NCBI RefSeq assembly: GCF_003716875.1
Contig: NZ_CP033078.1
Location: 682,001 to 746,000 of the forward strand
DNA length: 64,000 nucleotides
Origin: Vibrio zhugei
Lineage (GTDB): Bacteria > Pseudomonadota > Gammaproteobacteria > Enterobacterales > Vibrionaceae
Direction: 5' to 3'
The notes below the pieces were generated by a model. It was not told the origin of the DNA. It did no database searches and saw only the letters and a program-made list of their open reading frames with translations. This document shows positions 26,556 to 38,415 of this stretch, in pieces (position 1 is the stretch's first letter; each line of letters starts with the position of its first letter). The position numbers and the translations under genes were made by a program.

Positions 26556-28970
26556 ATGGCGATGAAAAAAATTCTCCTCTCGACACTGCTCGCAACAAGC
26601 ATGTCCGCACATGGTGCTGAAAACTTTGTTGTTCAAGATATTCAGATTAAGGGATTACAACGTGTCGCTTTAGGTGCTGCATTGCTAAAAATGCCAGTAC
26701 GAGTGGGTGACAGTGTCGATTCTCAAGATATCTCCGATATTATTAAATCCCTCTATGCTTCCGGCAACTTTGAAAACGTCAAAGTCTATCGTGATGGCTC
26801 GACCTTAGTGGTACAAGTTAAAGAGCGCCCAACGATTGCTAGTGTTTCTTTCTCCGGTAATAAATCCGTGAAAAAAGAACAATTACAAAAAAACTTGGAT
26901 GCCTCGGGTATTCAAGTGGGGGAGTCGCTCGATCGAACGAAATTAAGAAGTATTGAAAAAGCGCTAGAAGATTTTTACTACAGTGTTGGTAAATACAATG
27001 CGACAGTAAAAGCGGTTGTCACGCCTTTGCCTCGAAATCGTGCCGATCTCAAATTTGTCTTTACTGAAGGTGTTTCCGCAAAGATTAAACAGATTAATAT
27101 CCTCGGTAACCATGTGTTTTCCGATGATACGTTACGCGCGAAATTTGACTTAGATGCGGATGTATCTTGGTGGAATTTCATGTCGAGCGACAAATACCAG
27201 AAACAGGTATTAGCGGGCGATTTAGAGAAGTTGAAGAGCTTTTACCTCAATCGCGGCTATTTGAAGTTCAAAGTTGAATCGGCCAACGTGTCTATTTCCC
27301 CTGACAAAAAAGGGGTGTATATCACTCTAAATGTTCATGAAGGTAAACCTTATACGGTGAACAGCGTGGAATTTAAAGGCGATTTAATCGGTAAAAAAGA
27401 CACGTTCGAATCACTGGTGAAGTTTAAGATGGGCAGTACCTACAATGGTGCCGCCGTAACTGCGCTAGAAGAAAATATCAAGAAAGTCTTGGGTGAAGCC
27501 GGATACGCGTATCCTAAAGTTCGCACTATCCCTAAATTTGATGATGAGAAACAACAAGTCTCATTAGTGGTGCAAATTGATCCGGGCAAACGGATGTACG
27601 TCCGAGATATCCGTTTTGTCGGTAATAGCATCACCAAAGATGAAGTTCTGCGCCGTGAAATGCGTCAAATGGAAGGCAGCTGGTTGAACTCAAAATCGGT
27701 AGAGACTGGTAAGTCACGCCTGAACCGTTTAGGTTTCTTTAAAACGGTGAATGTTAAAACGCAACGTGTTCCAGGCAGTGCCGATCAAGTCGATGTGGTT
27801 TACAGTGTTGAAGAGGCGAACTCAGGCAGTGTGAACTTTGGCGTTGGTTACGGCACCGAGTCCGGTGTGAGTTTCCAAGTTGGTTTAACGCAAGATAACT
27901 TCTTGGGAACCGGTAATCGCGTCAGTGTCAGTGCCACCACCAATGATTATCAGAAAAATATTACCTTAGAATATCGTGATCCTTATTGGACTCTTGATGG
28001 GGTCAGCTTAGGTGGAAAAGTCTTCCTGAATAAATTTGAAGCGTCTGATGCGGGGATTGTGGATTACGACAATACCAGTTATGGCGGTAAATTAACGTGG
28101 GGCTTTCCGTTCGATGAACTTAATCGATTTGAGTTTGGTGTAGGCTATACACATAATAAGATCGGTAACTTAAGACCGTATGTGCAGGTCGAGCAATTCT
28201 TGCAGTCTCAGCAAAGCAACTTGACCAGTGATGGCAGTTTGGAAACCGATGACTTTGATGTGAGTTTGACGTGGACACGCAATAACTTGAACAAAGGATA
28301 TTTCCCGACAGAAGGGAACTATCAGCGTGCGTATTATGACATGACAGTACCGGGGTCAGATGCGTTGTATTACAAGATGCAATACGACGTACGCCAGTAC
28401 TTCCCATTAACAGAAAAACAAGATTACACCTTGCTTCTGCGTGGGCGTTTAGGTTACGGCAATGGTTACGGTAAGACGGACGGTCAAGATAACCTCTATC
28501 CGTTCTATGAGAACTTCTATGCGGGTGGTTTTTCGACCTTGCGAGGGTTTAGTTCAAACTCTGCCGGACCACGAGCGGTATATCGTAGCTACTCTGATAG
28601 CAACAACGGTACCGAAATTGCGACCAAAGAGTCAGTCGGCGGGAACGCGGTAGCGTTAGCCAGTGCTGAACTGATTGTGCCAACGCCATTTGTGTCTGAA
28701 GAGATGCAAAATCAAATACGCACCAGTGTCTTCTTTGATATGGCGAGTGTGTGGGATACTGAATTCCAATATAACAAAGATGGCGCCTCGTACGGCAATA
28801 AGTACTACTACGATTATTCGGATCCAACCAAATATCGTTCATCGTATGGTGCTGCACTACAGTGGATTTCACCGATGGGACCGTTGGTCTTTTCTGTGGC
28901 GAAACCAATTAAAAAATACGAAGGTGATGATGAAGAATTCTTTACCTTCACCATTGGCAAAACCTTTTAA
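26556..28970 (+). CDS. bamA: Outer membrane protein assembly factor BamA
   Basis: Central Omp85-family component of the BAM complex that folds beta-barrel proteins into the outer membrane. The 804-residue precursor has a Sec signal peptide (cleavage near AHG-AEN, about residue 20), five POTRA domains to about residue 415 and a 16-strand barrel ending in phenylalanine (FTIGKTF). The VRGF-like loop motif appears as LRGF near 655. Two close ATG codons (26556 and 26562) are possible; the AAGGA site slightly favours the second or leaves the choice open. It lies between rseP and skp. Confidence 0.96.
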   Translation: MAMKKILLSTLLATSMSAHGAENFVVQDIQIKGLQRVALGAALLKMPVRVGDSVDSQDISDIIKSLYASGNFENVKVYRDGSTLVVQVKERPTIASVSFSGNKSVKKEQLQKNLDASGIQVGESLDRTKLRSIEKALEDFYYSVGKYNATVKAVVTPLPRNRADLKFVFTEGVSAKIKQINILGNHVFSDDTLRAKFDLDADVSWWNFMSSDKYQKQVLAGDLEKLKSFYLNRGYLKFKVESANVSISPDKKGVYITLNVHEGKPYTVNSVEFKGDLIGKKDTFESLVKFKMGSTYNGAAVTALEENIKKVLGEAGYAYPKVRTIPKFDDEKQQVSLVVQIDPGKRMYVRDIRFVGNSITKDEVLRREMRQMEGSWLNSKSVETGKSRLNRLGFFKTVNVKTQRVPGSADQVDVVYSVEEANSGSVNFGVGYGTESGVSFQVGLTQDNFLGTGNRVSVSATTNDYQKNITLEYRDPYWTLDGVSLGGKVFLNKFEASDAGIVDYDNTSYGGKLTWGFPFDELNRFEFGVGYTHNKIGNLRPYVQVEQFLQSQQSNLTSDGSLETDDFDVSLTWTRNNLNKGYFPTEGNYQRAYYDMTVPGSDALYYKMQYDVRQYFPLTEKQDYTLLLRGRLGYGNGYGKTDGQDNLYPFYENFYAGGFSTLRGFSSNSAGPRAVYRSYSDSNNGTEIATKESVGGNAVALASAELIVPTPFVSEEMQNQIRTSVFFDMASVWDTEFQYNKDGASYGNKYYYDYSDPTKYRSSYGAALQWISPMGPLVFSVAKPIKKYEGDDEEFFTFTIGKTF

Positions 28971-28984
28971 TAGGGGATTTAATT

Positions 28985-29494
28985 TTGAACAATATCTTCA
29001 AAGCAGCAGGTGTAAGCCTCGTTATTCTTAGCTCTTCATTTTTTGCCAATGCGGCTCAAGCAGCGCAAAAAATTGGCTATATTAATACCGCTCAAGTGTT
29101 CCATGAGTTGCCACAACGTAAAGTCGTACTACAAAAATTGCAGTCGGAATTTAAAGATAAAGCGGCAGAGCTGAAAAGCATTAAGTCTCAAGCTGAAAAA
29201 AAGATGGAAAAGCTTAAGCGTGACTCTTCACTGATGAGCGATGATGATCGTGATAAATTACGTGTTGAAATCAGCCAGTTACAAAGCAATTATAAAATTA
29301 AAGGTCAATCTTTAGAGAAAGCGACTCAGCGTCGTGAAGCACAAGAAAAACAAAAACTGTTTAAAGTCATTCAAAATGCCGTGCAAAAAGTCGCGAAAAA
29401 AGATGGCTATGATATGATCATTGATATCAGTGCGATGCAATATGGCAAGCCTGAATACGATATTTCTAAAGAAGTCATTAAATCTATTAAGTAA
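28985..29494 (+). CDS. skp: Periplasmic chaperone Skp (OmpH)
   Basis: Trimeric jellyfish-shaped holdase that carries unfolded outer-membrane proteins to BamA. The 169-residue precursor has a signal peptide (cleavage near ANAAQA, about residue 23-26) and a long helical, lysine-rich coiled-coil middle (about 45-125). The start is TTG at 28985 after a TAGGGGA ribosome site; it gives the conserved N-terminus, and no ATG is available ahead of the signal peptide. Spacing is 14 bp from bamA and 8 bp to lpxD. Confidence 0.93.
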   Translation: MNNIFKAAGVSLVILSSSFFANAAQAAQKIGYINTAQVFHELPQRKVVLQKLQSEFKDKAAELKSIKSQAEKKMEKLKRDSSLMSDDDRDKLRVEISQLQSNYKIKGQSLEKATQRREAQEKQKLFKVIQNAVQKVAKKDGYDMIIDISAMQYGKPEYDISKEVIKSIK

Positions 29495-29502
29495 TCGAAA
29501 CT

Positions 29503-30534
29503 ATGAGTACATTAACGTTAGCCGAATTGGCGACTATTACAGGCGGAGAGCTTTATGGCGATCGTGATGCGGTCGTCTCATCAGTATCTCCGATGGAGCG
29601 CGCAGGGGAAGGCGATGTTTCTTTCTTGTCGAACTCAAAATACAGCCAATACCTCGCGGATTGCAAAGCAACCGTTATCATGGTGAAAGCCTCAGAACGC
29701 GATTTATGTTCGTCTAACGTACTCGTTGTGCCGGATCCTTACGTTGCATTTGCTCGGGTTGCACAGGCTTTGGATTTGACGCCTTCGCCCGCAGTCGACA
29801 TTGCAAAAACGGCAGTGATTGCCGATGACGCTATCGTTGGTAACAACGTCTCAATCGGCGCGAATGCGGTCATTGAGTCCGGTGTAGAGCTGGGTGATGA
29901 TGTGGTAATTGGCGCCGGCTGTTTCATTGGTAAAAATGCCAAAATAGGTCAACATACCAAATTATGGTCAAATGTTTCTATTTACCACAATGTTGTGATT
30001 GGTGAGCATTGTTTAGTGCAAGCCAATACTGTGATTGGTTCGGATGGCTTTGGTTATGCCAATGAGAAAGGTGAGTGGGTGAAAATCCCTCAACTGGGCT
30101 CGGTGATCATTGGTAATCGAGTTGAGATTGGTGCGTGTACGACGATTGACCGTGGTGCGCTTGATGACACCATCATTGAAGATAATGTGATTCTGGATAA
30201 CCAGATGCAAATCGCGCATAACGTGCATATCGGTTATGGTACCGCGATAGCTGGTGGAACCATTGTTGCCGGAAGCACCAGCATTGGTAAGTACTGTATT
30301 ATTGGTGGCGCAGCAGTGCTTAATGGTCACATTTCAATTGCTGATGGGGTGACCATTACCGGTATGGGAATGGTGATGCGTAGTATCGAAGAGAAAGGCG
30401 TCTATTCCTCTGGTATCCCATTACAAACCAATAAAGAGTGGCGGAAAACAGCCGCTCGCGTACATCGTATTGATGATCTCTTCAAGCGATTACGGACCTT
30501 AGAAAAGCAGAGTGAGCAAAAAACAGACGTTTAA
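29503..30534 (+). CDS. lpxD: UDP-3-O-acyl-glucosamine N-acyltransferase
   Basis: Third enzyme of lipid A synthesis; adds the N-linked 3-hydroxyacyl chain from acyl-ACP. The 343-residue protein has an N-terminal uridine-binding domain (about 1-100) and a left-handed beta-helix of hexapeptide repeats (about 110-310). The catalytic histidine lies in the IAHNVHIG stretch near 238-245. It follows skp directly and is closed by a terminator, so fabZ-lpxA form a new unit. Confidence 0.96.
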   Translation: MSTLTLAELATITGGELYGDRDAVVSSVSPMERAGEGDVSFLSNSKYSQYLADCKATVIMVKASERDLCSSNVLVVPDPYVAFARVAQALDLTPSPAVDIAKTAVIADDAIVGNNVSIGANAVIESGVELGDDVVIGAGCFIGKNAKIGQHTKLWSNVSIYHNVVIGEHCLVQANTVIGSDGFGYANEKGEWVKIPQLGSVIIGNRVEIGACTTIDRGALDDTIIEDNVILDNQMQIAHNVHIGYGTAIAGGTIVAGSTSIGKYCIIGGAAVLNGHISIADGVTITGMGMVMRSIEEKGVYSSGIPLQTNKEWRKTAARVHRIDDLFKRLRTLEKQSEQKTDV

Positions 30535-30550
30535 TTCGCTTTTTTATTAA

Positions 30551-30577
30551 AAAGGCTCGCATGTCGCGAGCTTTTTT
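30551..30577 (+). terminator. Intrinsic terminator after lpxD
   Basis: GCTCGC (30555-30560) pairs with GCGAGC (30566-30571) and six T follow. A TATAAT (30582-30587) just downstream may be the -10 of a fabZ-lpxA promoter. Confidence 0.8.
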
Positions 30578-30627
30578 CGTCTATAATGCCCGCAGATAAT
30601 CTTGATATAATGAATAGGACTATGACT

Positions 30628-31080
30628 TTGACTACCGAAAAGAAAACGATGGATATTACTGAAATTCAGTCTCTCCTTCCTCACCGTTACCCATTTTTAT
30701 TAATTGATCGTGTAACGGATTATGAAGAAGGCAATTATTTAGTAGGTCTAAAAAACGTTTCAGTCAATGAGCCACAGTTTACGGGGCATTTTCCCCAGTT
30801 ACCGGTTTTCCCTGGCGTGCTTATTTTAGAAGCTATGGCACAAGCGACTGGCTTATTAGCGTTTAGAACCTTTGGTGCGCCAAAAGAAAACGAATTGTAT
30901 TATTTCGCGAGCGTTGATAACGCGAAATTCCGTCGCCCAGTATTACCCGGTGATCAATTAATTGTAAAAGTTGATTTCTTAAAAGAGCGTCGAGGTATCG
31001 CGCTATTCAATGGTACCGCAACTGTTGATGGTGAAGTGGTATGTTCGGCTGAACTAAAATGTGCGCGTCGAGAGTTTTAA
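30628..31080 (+). CDS. fabZ: (3R)-hydroxyacyl-ACP dehydratase FabZ
   Basis: Hot-dog-fold dehydratase of fatty-acid elongation that also competes with LpxA/LpxD for 3-hydroxyacyl-ACP. The [13 protein letters not shown] motif holds the catalytic histidine, and the [13 protein letters not shown] helix holds the glutamate. The frame is open to 30586; ATG 30622 is only 2 nt from AGGA (30616-30619), whereas TTG 30628 is 8 nt away and gives the MTTEKKTM start I recall in V. cholerae, so TTG is chosen (150 residues). lpxA begins one base after the stop. Confidence 0.93.
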   Translation: MTTEKKTMDITEIQSLLPHRYPFLLIDRVTDYEEGNYLVGLKNVSVNEPQFTGHFPQLPVFPGVLILEAMAQATGLLAFRTFGAPKENELYYFASVDNAKFRRPVLPGDQLIVKVDFLKERRGIALFNGTATVDGEVVCSAELKCARREF

Positions 31081-31081
31081 T

Positions 31082-31870
31082 ATGATCCACGAATCAGCAC
31101 AAATCCATCCTTCCGCGGTGGTTGAAGAGGGAGCCGTGATTGGCGCTAACGTCAAAATCGGCCCATTTTGCTACGTTGATAGCAAAGTTGAGATTGGTGA
31201 AGGCACCGAACTAACCTCGCATGTTGTGGTTAAAGGCCCGACTCAAATTGGTAAAGGCAACCGTATTTTCCAATTTGCTTCTATCGGCGAAGAGTGCCAA
31301 GACCTGAAATACAAAGGGGAAGACACGCGCTTGGTCATTGGCGACAACAATATGATCCGCGAAAGTGTCACTATGCACCGAGGCACCATCCAAGATTCAG
31401 GACTGACGCAGGTTGGCAGTAATAACTTGTTCATGATCAATGCCCACGTCGCTCATGATTGCATCGTTGGGGATCACTGCATCTTTGCCAATAATGCGAC
31501 CTTAGCTGGACACGTGATCGTGGAGAACAATGCGATTGTTGGTGGAATGTGTGCGATTCATCAGTTCTGTCGAATTGGCGCTCATGCGATGCTAGGTGGC
31601 GGATCTATCGTTGTGCAAGATGTTCCTCCCTTTGTGATGGCGCAAGGCAATCACTGCGCACCATTTGGTGTGAATATCGAAGGGTTAAAGCGTCGTGGTT
31701 TTGAAAAGCCTCAGATTCATGCCATTCGTCGTGCGTACAAAGCGATGTATCGTTCGGGACTGACTTTAGCTGAAGCCAAGACTGAAATCGCGAAAGATGC
31801 TGAAGATTTCCCTGTTGTTCAGCACCTTCTTGATTTCCTCTCAAACTCCACACGCGGTATTATTCGTTAA
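31082..31870 (+). CDS. lpxA: UDP-N-acetylglucosamine O-acyltransferase
   Basis: First enzyme of lipid A synthesis; transfers a 3-hydroxyacyl chain to UDP-GlcNAc. The protein has exactly the usual 262 residues, with a hexapeptide-repeat beta-helix to about 190 and a helical C-terminus. The catalytic histidine is in the [10 protein letters not shown] segment near residue 120-125. ATG 31082 follows the fabZ stop by one base, giving the [10 protein letters not shown] start; the longer frame from 31061 lies inside fabZ. Confidence 0.96.
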   Translation: MIHESAQIHPSAVVEEGAVIGANVKIGPFCYVDSKVEIGEGTELTSHVVVKGPTQIGKGNRIFQFASIGEECQDLKYKGEDTRLVIGDNNMIRESVTMHRGTIQDSGLTQVGSNNLFMINAHVAHDCIVGDHCIFANNATLAGHVIVENNAIVGGMCAIHQFCRIGAHAMLGGGSIVVQDVPPFVMAQGNHCAPFGVNIEGLKRRGFEKPQIHAIRRAYKAMYRSGLTLAEAKTEIAKDAEDFPVVQHLLDFLSNSTRGIIR

Positions 31871-31888
31871 TCGGAGTGTGGCTTGAGA

Positions 31889-31926
31889 TAAAAAGATCGC
31901 TGCTTTCGAGGAGCGATCTTTTGTAT
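31889..31926 (+). terminator. Terminator-like hairpin between lpxA and lpxB
   Basis: AAAAGATCGCT (31891-31901) and AGCGATCTTTT (31912-31922) form an 11-bp stem with a T-rich right arm. It lies in a 119-128-bp gap, whereas lpxA and lpxB touch in E. coli. Confidence 0.75.
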
Positions 31927-31998
31927 TTTATGAATAGGGACTTCTGAGTCTTTATCCATAAAGTTGCCCCTAGTGAGTGTTACCAGAGGATGAGCACG

Positions 31999-33147
31999 TT
32001 GGAAAAACCATTGCGTATCGGTATTGTTGTCGGAGAAATGTCGGGCGATACCTTAGGAGAGGGCTTTATCAAAGCCATTAAAGCTCAGTATCCCCAGGCT
32101 GAGTTTGTCGGCATTGGCGGCCCAAAGATGAAGGCACTTGGCTGCGAATCTTTGTTCGATATGGAAGAGTTATCAGTGATGGGGCTGGTTGAAGTTTTAG
32201 GGTGCCTGCCGCGTTTATTAAAGATCAAAGCCGAGTTAGTTCGTTATTTTACTGACAATCCGCCCGATGTCTTTGTGGGCATTGATGCGCCAGATTTTAA
32301 TTTACGTTTAGAGCGCAATTTAAAAGATGCGGGCATCAAAACCGTGCATTATGTGAGTCCATCGGTATGGGCATGGCGGCAAAATCGCATTCACAAAATT
32401 GCCGCCGCAACACACTTAGTTTTAGCCTTTCTACCGTTTGAAAAAGCGTTCTATGATCGCTTTAATGTGCCTTGTGAATTTATTGGCCATACCCTAGCTG
32501 ACGCCATCCCGATGCGTACCGATAAAACAGCGGCTCAAGCGAAACTGGGGTTAGATCCTCATTCTCAATGGTTGGCTGTCTTGCCTGGCAGTCGTGGGGC
32601 GGAGATGAAGTTGTTAGCGGAGCCGTTTATTGAAACGTGTCGCCGACTAAAGCAATCTCACGATCGGCTGGAATTTGTCGTGGCTTTGGTGAATGAAAAG
32701 CGCCGCGCCGAATTTGAAGAAGTATGGCAACGGGTCGCACCAGAGCTTAACTTTGTACTGGTCAACGATACGGCCACTGATGTTATCACCGCCTCAGATG
32801 CGGTTATGTTGGCTTCTGGAACGGTAGCTTTGGAGTGCATGTTACTGAAACGACCGATGGTTGTCGGCTACAAAGTGAATGCGATCACTGCCTTTTTGGC
32901 CAAGCGTTTACTGAAAACCGATTATGTGTCATTGCCGAATATTTTGGCGAAAAAGGAATTAGTCAAAGAATTACTTCAAGAAGAATGTACGGTGGATAAT
33001 CTGACGTATCATGTCGCGCAGCTACTGGATAGCGAGAATCAGGCCATGCTGGATGAATTTGATGACATGCACCAGTGGATTCGTAAAGACGCTGATACGC
33101 AAGCCGCTCAAGCTGTGTTAAACCTGATTGGACGATCTCATGCCTAA
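31999..33147 (+). CDS. lpxB: Lipid-A-disaccharide synthase
   Basis: Glycosyltransferase that joins UDP-diacylglucosamine to lipid X. The protein of about 382 residues shows [14 protein letters not shown] at the N-terminus, the [12 protein letters not shown] motif in the middle and the LPGSRGAE motif near residue 200. An in-frame ATG at 31990 overlaps the AGAGGA ribosome site, so TTG 31999, 8 nt downstream of that site, is the better start; both give the conserved core. It sits 119-128 bp after lpxA behind a hairpin, and overlaps rnhB. Confidence 0.93.
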   Translation: MEKPLRIGIVVGEMSGDTLGEGFIKAIKAQYPQAEFVGIGGPKMKALGCESLFDMEELSVMGLVEVLGCLPRLLKIKAELVRYFTDNPPDVFVGIDAPDFNLRLERNLKDAGIKTVHYVSPSVWAWRQNRIHKIAAATHLVLAFLPFEKAFYDRFNVPCEFIGHTLADAIPMRTDKTAAQAKLGLDPHSQWLAVLPGSRGAEMKLLAEPFIETCRRLKQSHDRLEFVVALVNEKRRAEFEEVWQRVAPELNFVLVNDTATDVITASDAVMLASGTVALECMLLKRPMVVGYKVNAITAFLAKRLLKTDYVSLPNILAKKELVKELLQEECTVDNLTYHVAQLLDSENQAMLDEFDDMHQWIRKDADTQAAQAVLNLIGRSHA

Positions 33148-33760
33148 TGCTGCCAAACAAGAGTTACCCCCTTTTGAATACCCGCCAACCTTTCGCGTAT
33201 TTGCTGGAGTCGATGAAGTAGGTCGAGGGCCGTTAGTGGGAGATGTGGTGACCGCCGCGGTGATTCTTGACCCGTTACGTCCCATTGCTGGGTTGACCGA
33301 CTCAAAAAAACTGTCGGATAAAAAACGCCAAGCATTATTTGTTGAAATCAAGGCTAACGCATTGGCATGGTCGGTTGGGCGCTGTTCTCCTGAGGAAATC
33401 GACCAGCTTAATATTTTGCAAGCCACAATGGTCGCGATGCAACGTGCTGTTGCAGGACTGCCTGTCACGCCTGAGATGGTGTTGATCGACGGTAATCGTA
33501 CCCCTGAATTGCCCATGCCGGCTCAAGCCGTGGTGAAAGGGGATTTGCGCGTGGCAGAAATCAGTGCCGCGTCCATTATTGCCAAAGTGGTGCGGGATAA
33601 AGAAATGGACGAGCTCGACGCGCAATATCCCCAGTTCGGTTTTGCCAAGCATAAAGGCTATCCCACCAAAGCCCATTTTGCGGCAATAGAGCAACATGGC
33701 GTGATTGAGCAGCATCGTAAAAGTTTTGGACCGGTTAAGCGCGCTTTAGGGCTTGCGTAA
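33140..33760 (+). CDS. rnhB: Ribonuclease HII
   Basis: Cleaves RNA in RNA-DNA hybrids and single ribonucleotides in DNA. The 206-residue protein has the [10 protein letters not shown] motif with the first acidic residues (about 25-34), the LTDSKKLS motif near 54-60, and the [11 protein letters not shown] region with the later aspartate. ATG 33140 overlaps the lpxB stop by 8 bp; a TTG at 33128 is in frame but would add only four residues. Translational coupling to lpxB is likely. Confidence 0.95.
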   Translation: MPNAAKQELPPFEYPPTFRVFAGVDEVGRGPLVGDVVTAAVILDPLRPIAGLTDSKKLSDKKRQALFVEIKANALAWSVGRCSPEEIDQLNILQATMVAMQRAVAGLPVTPEMVLIDGNRTPELPMPAQAVVKGDLRVAEISAASIIAKVVRDKEMDELDAQYPQFGFAKHKGYPTKAHFAAIEQHGVIEQHRKSFGPVKRALGLA

Positions 33761-33836
33761 ACGCTGTTGTTCGCCGTCTATTTCTCGTAACATAACTATG
33801 AACCAATATAACGCTTAGTAGCCAGGATTAAATTGA

Positions 33837-36800
33837 ATGTCAGACCCCAAGTTTATTCATTTACGCATTCACAGTGACTACTCCATGGTCGATGGCTTAG
33901 GCAAAGTGCCGCCATTAGTTAAGAAAGTGGCTGAGATGGGTATGCCAGCCATGGCATTGACCGATTTCACTAACTTATGTGGATTGGTTAAGTTTTATGA
34001 TAATGCCCATAAAAATGGTGTTAAACCGATCATTGGTGCCGATTTTGCTATGCGTTCAGCCGCCTTTGGGGATGAACTGACCAAAATCACGGTGTTGGCA
34101 AAAAATAATATTGGTTACAAAAACCTGACCCTGCTGATCTCGGATGCTTATCTACGTGGACATGTCCAGCACCAGCCTGTTATCGAGAAAGAATGGTTAG
34201 CCAAGTACGCTGAGGGCCTGATTATTCTCTCTGGTGGTAAGTGGGGGGAAATTGGTCAAGCTTTACTCAAAGGCAATATGGAAACAGTGCAGGAATGCAC
34301 CCAGTTCTATCAGACGCATTTTCCTGATCATTTCTATTTAGAATTAACCCGAACAGGTCGCCTCGACGAAGAGAATTACTTGCACTTTGTCTTAGATGTC
34401 GCGCATGACTATGATCTTCCTGTCGTTGCGACGAATGATGTGGTGTTCCTCTCAGAAGATTTGTTCGACGCTCATGAGATACGTGTTGCGATTCATGATG
34501 GTTATACCCTAGTGGACCCTCGTCGTCCCAAACATTATAGCCCGCAGCAATATCTGCGTAGTGAAGACGAAATGTGTGAGCTGTTTGCCGACATTCCAGA
34601 AGCACTACAAAATACCGTCGAGATTGCCAAACGTTGTAACGTGACGGTTCGTCTTGGTGAGTATTTCTTGCCGAATTTCCCAACTGGCGGTTTAGAAATA
34701 GACGATTTTCTGATCAAGAAATCTTGGGAAGGATTAGAAGAGCGCTTGGAATTTCTCTATCCCGATGAGAAAGAGAGACAAGCGAAACGACCGGAATACG
34801 ATGCGCGTTTAGAGCGAGAGTTAGGCGTTATCAACCAAATGGGCTTCCCCGGATACTTTTTGATCGTTATGGAGTTTATCCAGTGGTCAAAAGATAACGA
34901 TATTCCTGTGGGACCAGGTCGAGGCTCCGGTGCGGGCTCCTTGGTGGCGTACGCGTTGAAAATTACCGATTTAGACCCGTTGCGCTACGATTTGCTGTTT
35001 GAACGTTTCTTGAACCCAGAACGTGTTTCCATGCCCGACTTTGATGTCGATTTTTGTATGGATAAGCGCGATCTCGTGATCGACCACGTGGCGGATATGT
35101 ATGGTCGAGATGCCGTATCGCAGATCATTACCTTTGGTACGATGGCCGCAAAAGCGGTAATTCGCGATGTGGGCCGGGTTCTTGGGCATCCTTACGGCTT
35201 TGTGGATCGTATTTCAAAGATGGTGCCGCCTGATCCCGGAATGACGCTGGAAAAGGCCTTTAAAGCGGAACCTGCATTGGTGGAAGCCTATGAAGGCGAT
35301 GAGGAAATCAAAGAACTTATCGACATGTGTCGTATCTTGGAAGGATCGACTCGAAATGCAGGTAAACACGCGGGTGGGGTGGTGATTTCTCCCACTGCGA
35401 TCACCGATTTTGCCCCTTTGTATTGTGATGCCGAAGGCAATCATCCGGTTACCCAGTTTGATAAAAATGATGTGGAAACCGCAGGTCTTGTTAAGTTTGA
35501 CTTTTTAGGCTTGCGTACCCTCACCATCATTGATTGGGCGTTGGGTATGATTAACCCACGTCAGAAAAAACAAGGCTTAGAGCCGGTTTGCATTGATGCG
35601 ATAAATTTGGAAGATCCCGCGTCCTTTACGATTTTGAAAAACTCAGAAACCACCGCCGTATTCCAGCTGGAATCACGAGGAATGAAAGAGTTGATCAAAC
35701 GCCTCCAGCCAGACTGTTTCGAAGATATCATCGCTTTGGTGGCTTTATTCCGTCCCGGGCCATTGCAATCGGGGATGGTGGATAACTTTATTGACCGTAA
35801 GCACGGTAATGAAGAGATTTCCTATCCCGATGTAAAGTGGCAGCATGAGTCGTTAAAAGAAATTCTCGAACCGACGTATGGCATTATCTTGTACCAAGAA
35901 CAGGTCATGCAGATTGCTCAGGTTCTAGCGGGGTATACCTTAGGCGGCGCGGATATGTTGCGTCGTGCAATGGGTAAGAAAAAGCCGGAAGAAATGGCCA
36001 AGCAACGGGCTATTTTCCAAAAGGGAGCGGAAGAAAACGGTATTGATGGCGAACTTGCCATGAAAATATTCGATTTGGTTGAGAAGTTTGCAGGTTATGG
36101 CTTTAACAAATCTCACTCCGCCGCTTATGCATTGGTGTCGTATCAGACCTTATGGCTAAAAACCCATTTCCCTGCGGAGTTTATGGCGGCCGTGATGACG
36201 GCCGACATGGATAACACCGAAAAAGTCGTTGGTTTGGTCGATGAATGTGCGCGCATGAAGCTCTCGGTATTGCCTCCTGACGTCAATGTGGGGCAGTATC
36301 GTTTTACCGTCGACGATGACGGAGCAATCGTGTATGGTATTGGCGCAGTCAAAGGCGTGGGCGAGAGCCCCATCGATGCTATTTTAGAAGCTCGCGAAAA
36401 AGGCGGGTATTTTAAAGATTTGTTCGATTTCTGCGCCCGCGTCGATTTAAAACGCGTGAATAAGCGTGTTATTGAAAAACTGATTTTAGCCGGAGCGTTA
36501 GATCGTCTCGGTCCACACCGTGCGGCGATGATGGCCTCGGTTGAAGAAGCGGTAAAATCTGCGCACCAATTCCATCAGGCGGAGTCTTACGGCCAAACGG
36601 ACATGTTTGGTGTGCTGATGGATGCGCCTGAAGAAGTCGAGCAAAAATACATACAAGTCCCTAAGTGGCCAGAAAAAGTATGGCTAGAAGGGGAAAGAGA
36701 TACCCTTGGACTATACTTAACCGGACATCCGGTTAACGAATATGTACGTGAGCTCAAAAACTACACGGATTGTCGCCTGAACGAGGCGGTACCAACACGT

Positions 36801-37316
36801 CGCGATCAGTCAGTGACCGTCGCTGGGTTGGTGATTGCAGCTCGCGTAATGACCACAAAACGTGGTTCGCGGATTGGATTAATGACCATTGATGACCGTT
36901 CGGGACGAATGGAGGTCATGTTGTTCTCTGATGCGCTAGATCGCTATGCGGAATTATTGGAAAAAGATAAAATACTGGTAATTTCCGGACAGGTCAGCTT
37001 TGATGACTTCAATGGTGGTCTTAAAATGTCAGCGCGTGAAGTCATGGATTTGGGCAGCGCGCGTGAAAAATATGCCCGGGGCCTATCGCTATCACTTGAA
37101 CAATCACAAGTAAATGGGTCGTTTTTTGAGCGTTTTAATGAGATATTAGAACCTCACCGAGCAGGAACAGTTCCTGTCAATGTATATTACCAGCGCGCGA
37201 ATGCACGTGCACGGATAGCTCTTGGTACCGAGTGGCGTGTCACGCCCAACGATACATTGTTAGATGAATTAAAACAGTTACTTGGTAATGACCAGGTAGA
37301 ACTTGAATTTAACTAG
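33837..37316 (+). CDS. dnaE: DNA polymerase III alpha subunit
   Basis: Replicative C-family polymerase; 1159 residues, essentially the E. coli length of 1160. The N-terminal PHP domain covers about 1-270 ([14 protein letters not shown] at the start), the palm holds D401 and D403 in PDFDVDF, the [16 protein letters not shown] motif lies near 362-377, and an OB-fold domain follows near 990-1070. The epsilon subunit, its proofreading partner, is also in this window (dnaQ at 45211). It lies between rnhB and accA as in other gammaproteobacteria. Confidence 0.98.
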   Translation: MSDPKFIHLRIHSDYSMVDGLGKVPPLVKKVAEMGMPAMALTDFTNLCGLVKFYDNAHKNGVKPIIGADFAMRSAAFGDELTKITVLAKNNIGYKNLTLLISDAYLRGHVQHQPVIEKEWLAKYAEGLIILSGGKWGEIGQALLKGNMETVQECTQFYQTHFPDHFYLELTRTGRLDEENYLHFVLDVAHDYDLPVVATNDVVFLSEDLFDAHEIRVAIHDGYTLVDPRRPKHYSPQQYLRSEDEMCELFADIPEALQNTVEIAKRCNVTVRLGEYFLPNFPTGGLEIDDFLIKKSWEGLEERLEFLYPDEKERQAKRPEYDARLERELGVINQMGFPGYFLIVMEFIQWSKDNDIPVGPGRGSGAGSLVAYALKITDLDPLRYDLLFERFLNPERVSMPDFDVDFCMDKRDLVIDHVADMYGRDAVSQIITFGTMAAKAVIRDVGRVLGHPYGFVDRISKMVPPDPGMTLEKAFKAEPALVEAYEGDEEIKELIDMCRILEGSTRNAGKHAGGVVISPTAITDFAPLYCDAEGNHPVTQFDKNDVETAGLVKFDFLGLRTLTIIDWALGMINPRQKKQGLEPVCIDAINLEDPASFTILKNSETTAVFQLESRGMKELIKRLQPDCFEDIIALVALFRPGPLQSGMVDNFIDRKHGNEEISYPDVKWQHESLKEILEPTYGIILYQEQVMQIAQVLAGYTLGGADMLRRAMGKKKPEEMAKQRAIFQKGAEENGIDGELAMKIFDLVEKFAGYGFNKSHSAAYALVSYQTLWLKTHFPAEFMAAVMTADMDNTEKVVGLVDECARMKLSVLPPDVNVGQYRFTVDDDGAIVYGIGAVKGVGESPIDAILEAREKGGYFKDLFDFCARVDLKRVNKRVIEKLILAGALDRLGPHRAAMMASVEEAVKSAHQFHQAESYGQTDMFGVLMDAPEEVEQKYIQVPKWPEKVWLEGERDTLGLYLTGHPVNEYVRELKNYTDCRLNEAVPTRRDQSVTVAGLVIAARVMTTKRGSRIGLMTIDDRSGRMEVMLFSDALDRYAELLEKDKILVISGQVSFDDFNGGLKMSAREVMDLGSAREKYARGLSLSLEQSQVNGSFFERFNEILEPHRAGTVPVNVYYQRANARARIALGTEWRVTPNDTLLDELKQLLGNDQVELEFN

Positions 37317-37358
37317 ACTCAACGATAGATAAGCAGTTGAGTAAGAAAGGATCGTTAG

Positions 37359-38318
37359 ATGAGCCTCAATTTCCTAGATTTTGAAAAACCGATTGTAGAA
37401 CTGGAAGCCAAAATTCAGGCACTGCGTGATGTCTCTGTTCACGGTGGTGATACGGCTGTGGATCTTGATAAAGAGATCGAACAGTTAGAGAAAAAATGCC
37501 TAGAGCTTAAAAAGAAAACCTTTGGTGATTTAGGCGCTTGGCAGGTTGCTCAACTGGCCCGTCACCCACAGCGTCCTCATACATTGGACTACGTGGAACA
37601 GATGTTGACTGAGTTCGATGAACTTGCCGGTGATCGTGCATTTGCCGATGATAAAGCGATTGTCGGTGGTATGGCTCGTTTAGATGGTCGTCCTGTGATG
37701 ATTATCGGTCATCAGAAAGGCCGTGAAACACGCGAAAAAGTGAAGCGTAACTTTGGTATGCCAAGACCGGAAGGGTATCGTAAAGCGAAGCGTTTGATGG
37801 AAATGGCTGAGCGCTTCAATATGCCGATCATTACGTTTATTGATACGGCTGGTGCTTATCCTGGTGTTGGCGCAGAAGAACGTGGTCAATCGGAAGCGAT
37901 CGCAACCAACTTAAAAGTGATGTCTGGTCTGAATGTTCCAGTGATTTGTAACGTGGTCGGTGAAGGCGGCTCTGGTGGCGCCTTGGCGATCGGTGTGGGT
38001 GATTATGTCAACATGTTGCAGTACTCGACCTACTCGGTTATTTCACCGGAAGGGTGTGCATCGATTTTATGGCGTGATTCTGATAAAGCCCCTCAAGCAG
38101 CTGATGCGATGGGTTTGGTAGCCCCACGTTTGAAAGAACTGGAGCTTATCGATGAAATCATTGAAGAGCCTCTTGGTGGCGCTCATCGTGATTACAAACT
38201 CATGGCCGCAAATATGAAATCAACATTGTTGCGTCAGCTTGCTGAGCTGGATAACTTATCATCAGACGAACTTTTGGATCGTCGTTATAACCGTTTAATG
38301 CAATACGGTTACTGCTAA
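37359..38318 (+). CDS. accA: Acetyl-CoA carboxylase carboxyltransferase subunit alpha
   Basis: With AccD forms the carboxyltransferase that moves CO2 from biotin to acetyl-CoA, the first step of fatty-acid synthesis. The 319-residue protein has the [13 protein letters not shown] stretch near residue 66, the [16 protein letters not shown] motif near 163 and the [12 protein letters not shown] oxyanion region near 203. An AAAGGA ribosome site precedes the ATG. It is 42 bp after dnaE and is closed by a terminator. Confidence 0.97.
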   Translation: MSLNFLDFEKPIVELEAKIQALRDVSVHGGDTAVDLDKEIEQLEKKCLELKKKTFGDLGAWQVAQLARHPQRPHTLDYVEQMLTEFDELAGDRAFADDKAIVGGMARLDGRPVMIIGHQKGRETREKVKRNFGMPRPEGYRKAKRLMEMAERFNMPIITFIDTAGAYPGVGAEERGQSEAIATNLKVMSGLNVPVICNVVGEGGSGGALAIGVGDYVNMLQYSTYSVISPEGCASILWRDSDKAPQAADAMGLVAPRLKELELIDEIIEEPLGGAHRDYKLMAANMKSTLLRQLAELDNLSSDELLDRRYNRLMQYGYC

Positions 38319-38338
38319 GTTTTCGCCAAGATTGGATG

Positions 38339-38370
38339 AAAAAGGGTTGACTAAGGTCAGCCCTTTTTGT
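38339..38370 (+). terminator. Intrinsic terminator after accA
   Basis: AAAAAGGGTTGAC pairs with GTCAGCCCTTTTT (one G-U pair) around a short loop and ends in T residues. Confidence 0.88.
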
Positions 38371-38415
38371 TTTTCAAACAACGCGGTAGACTGAATACCC
38401 GACCGCTCTTAGAAG

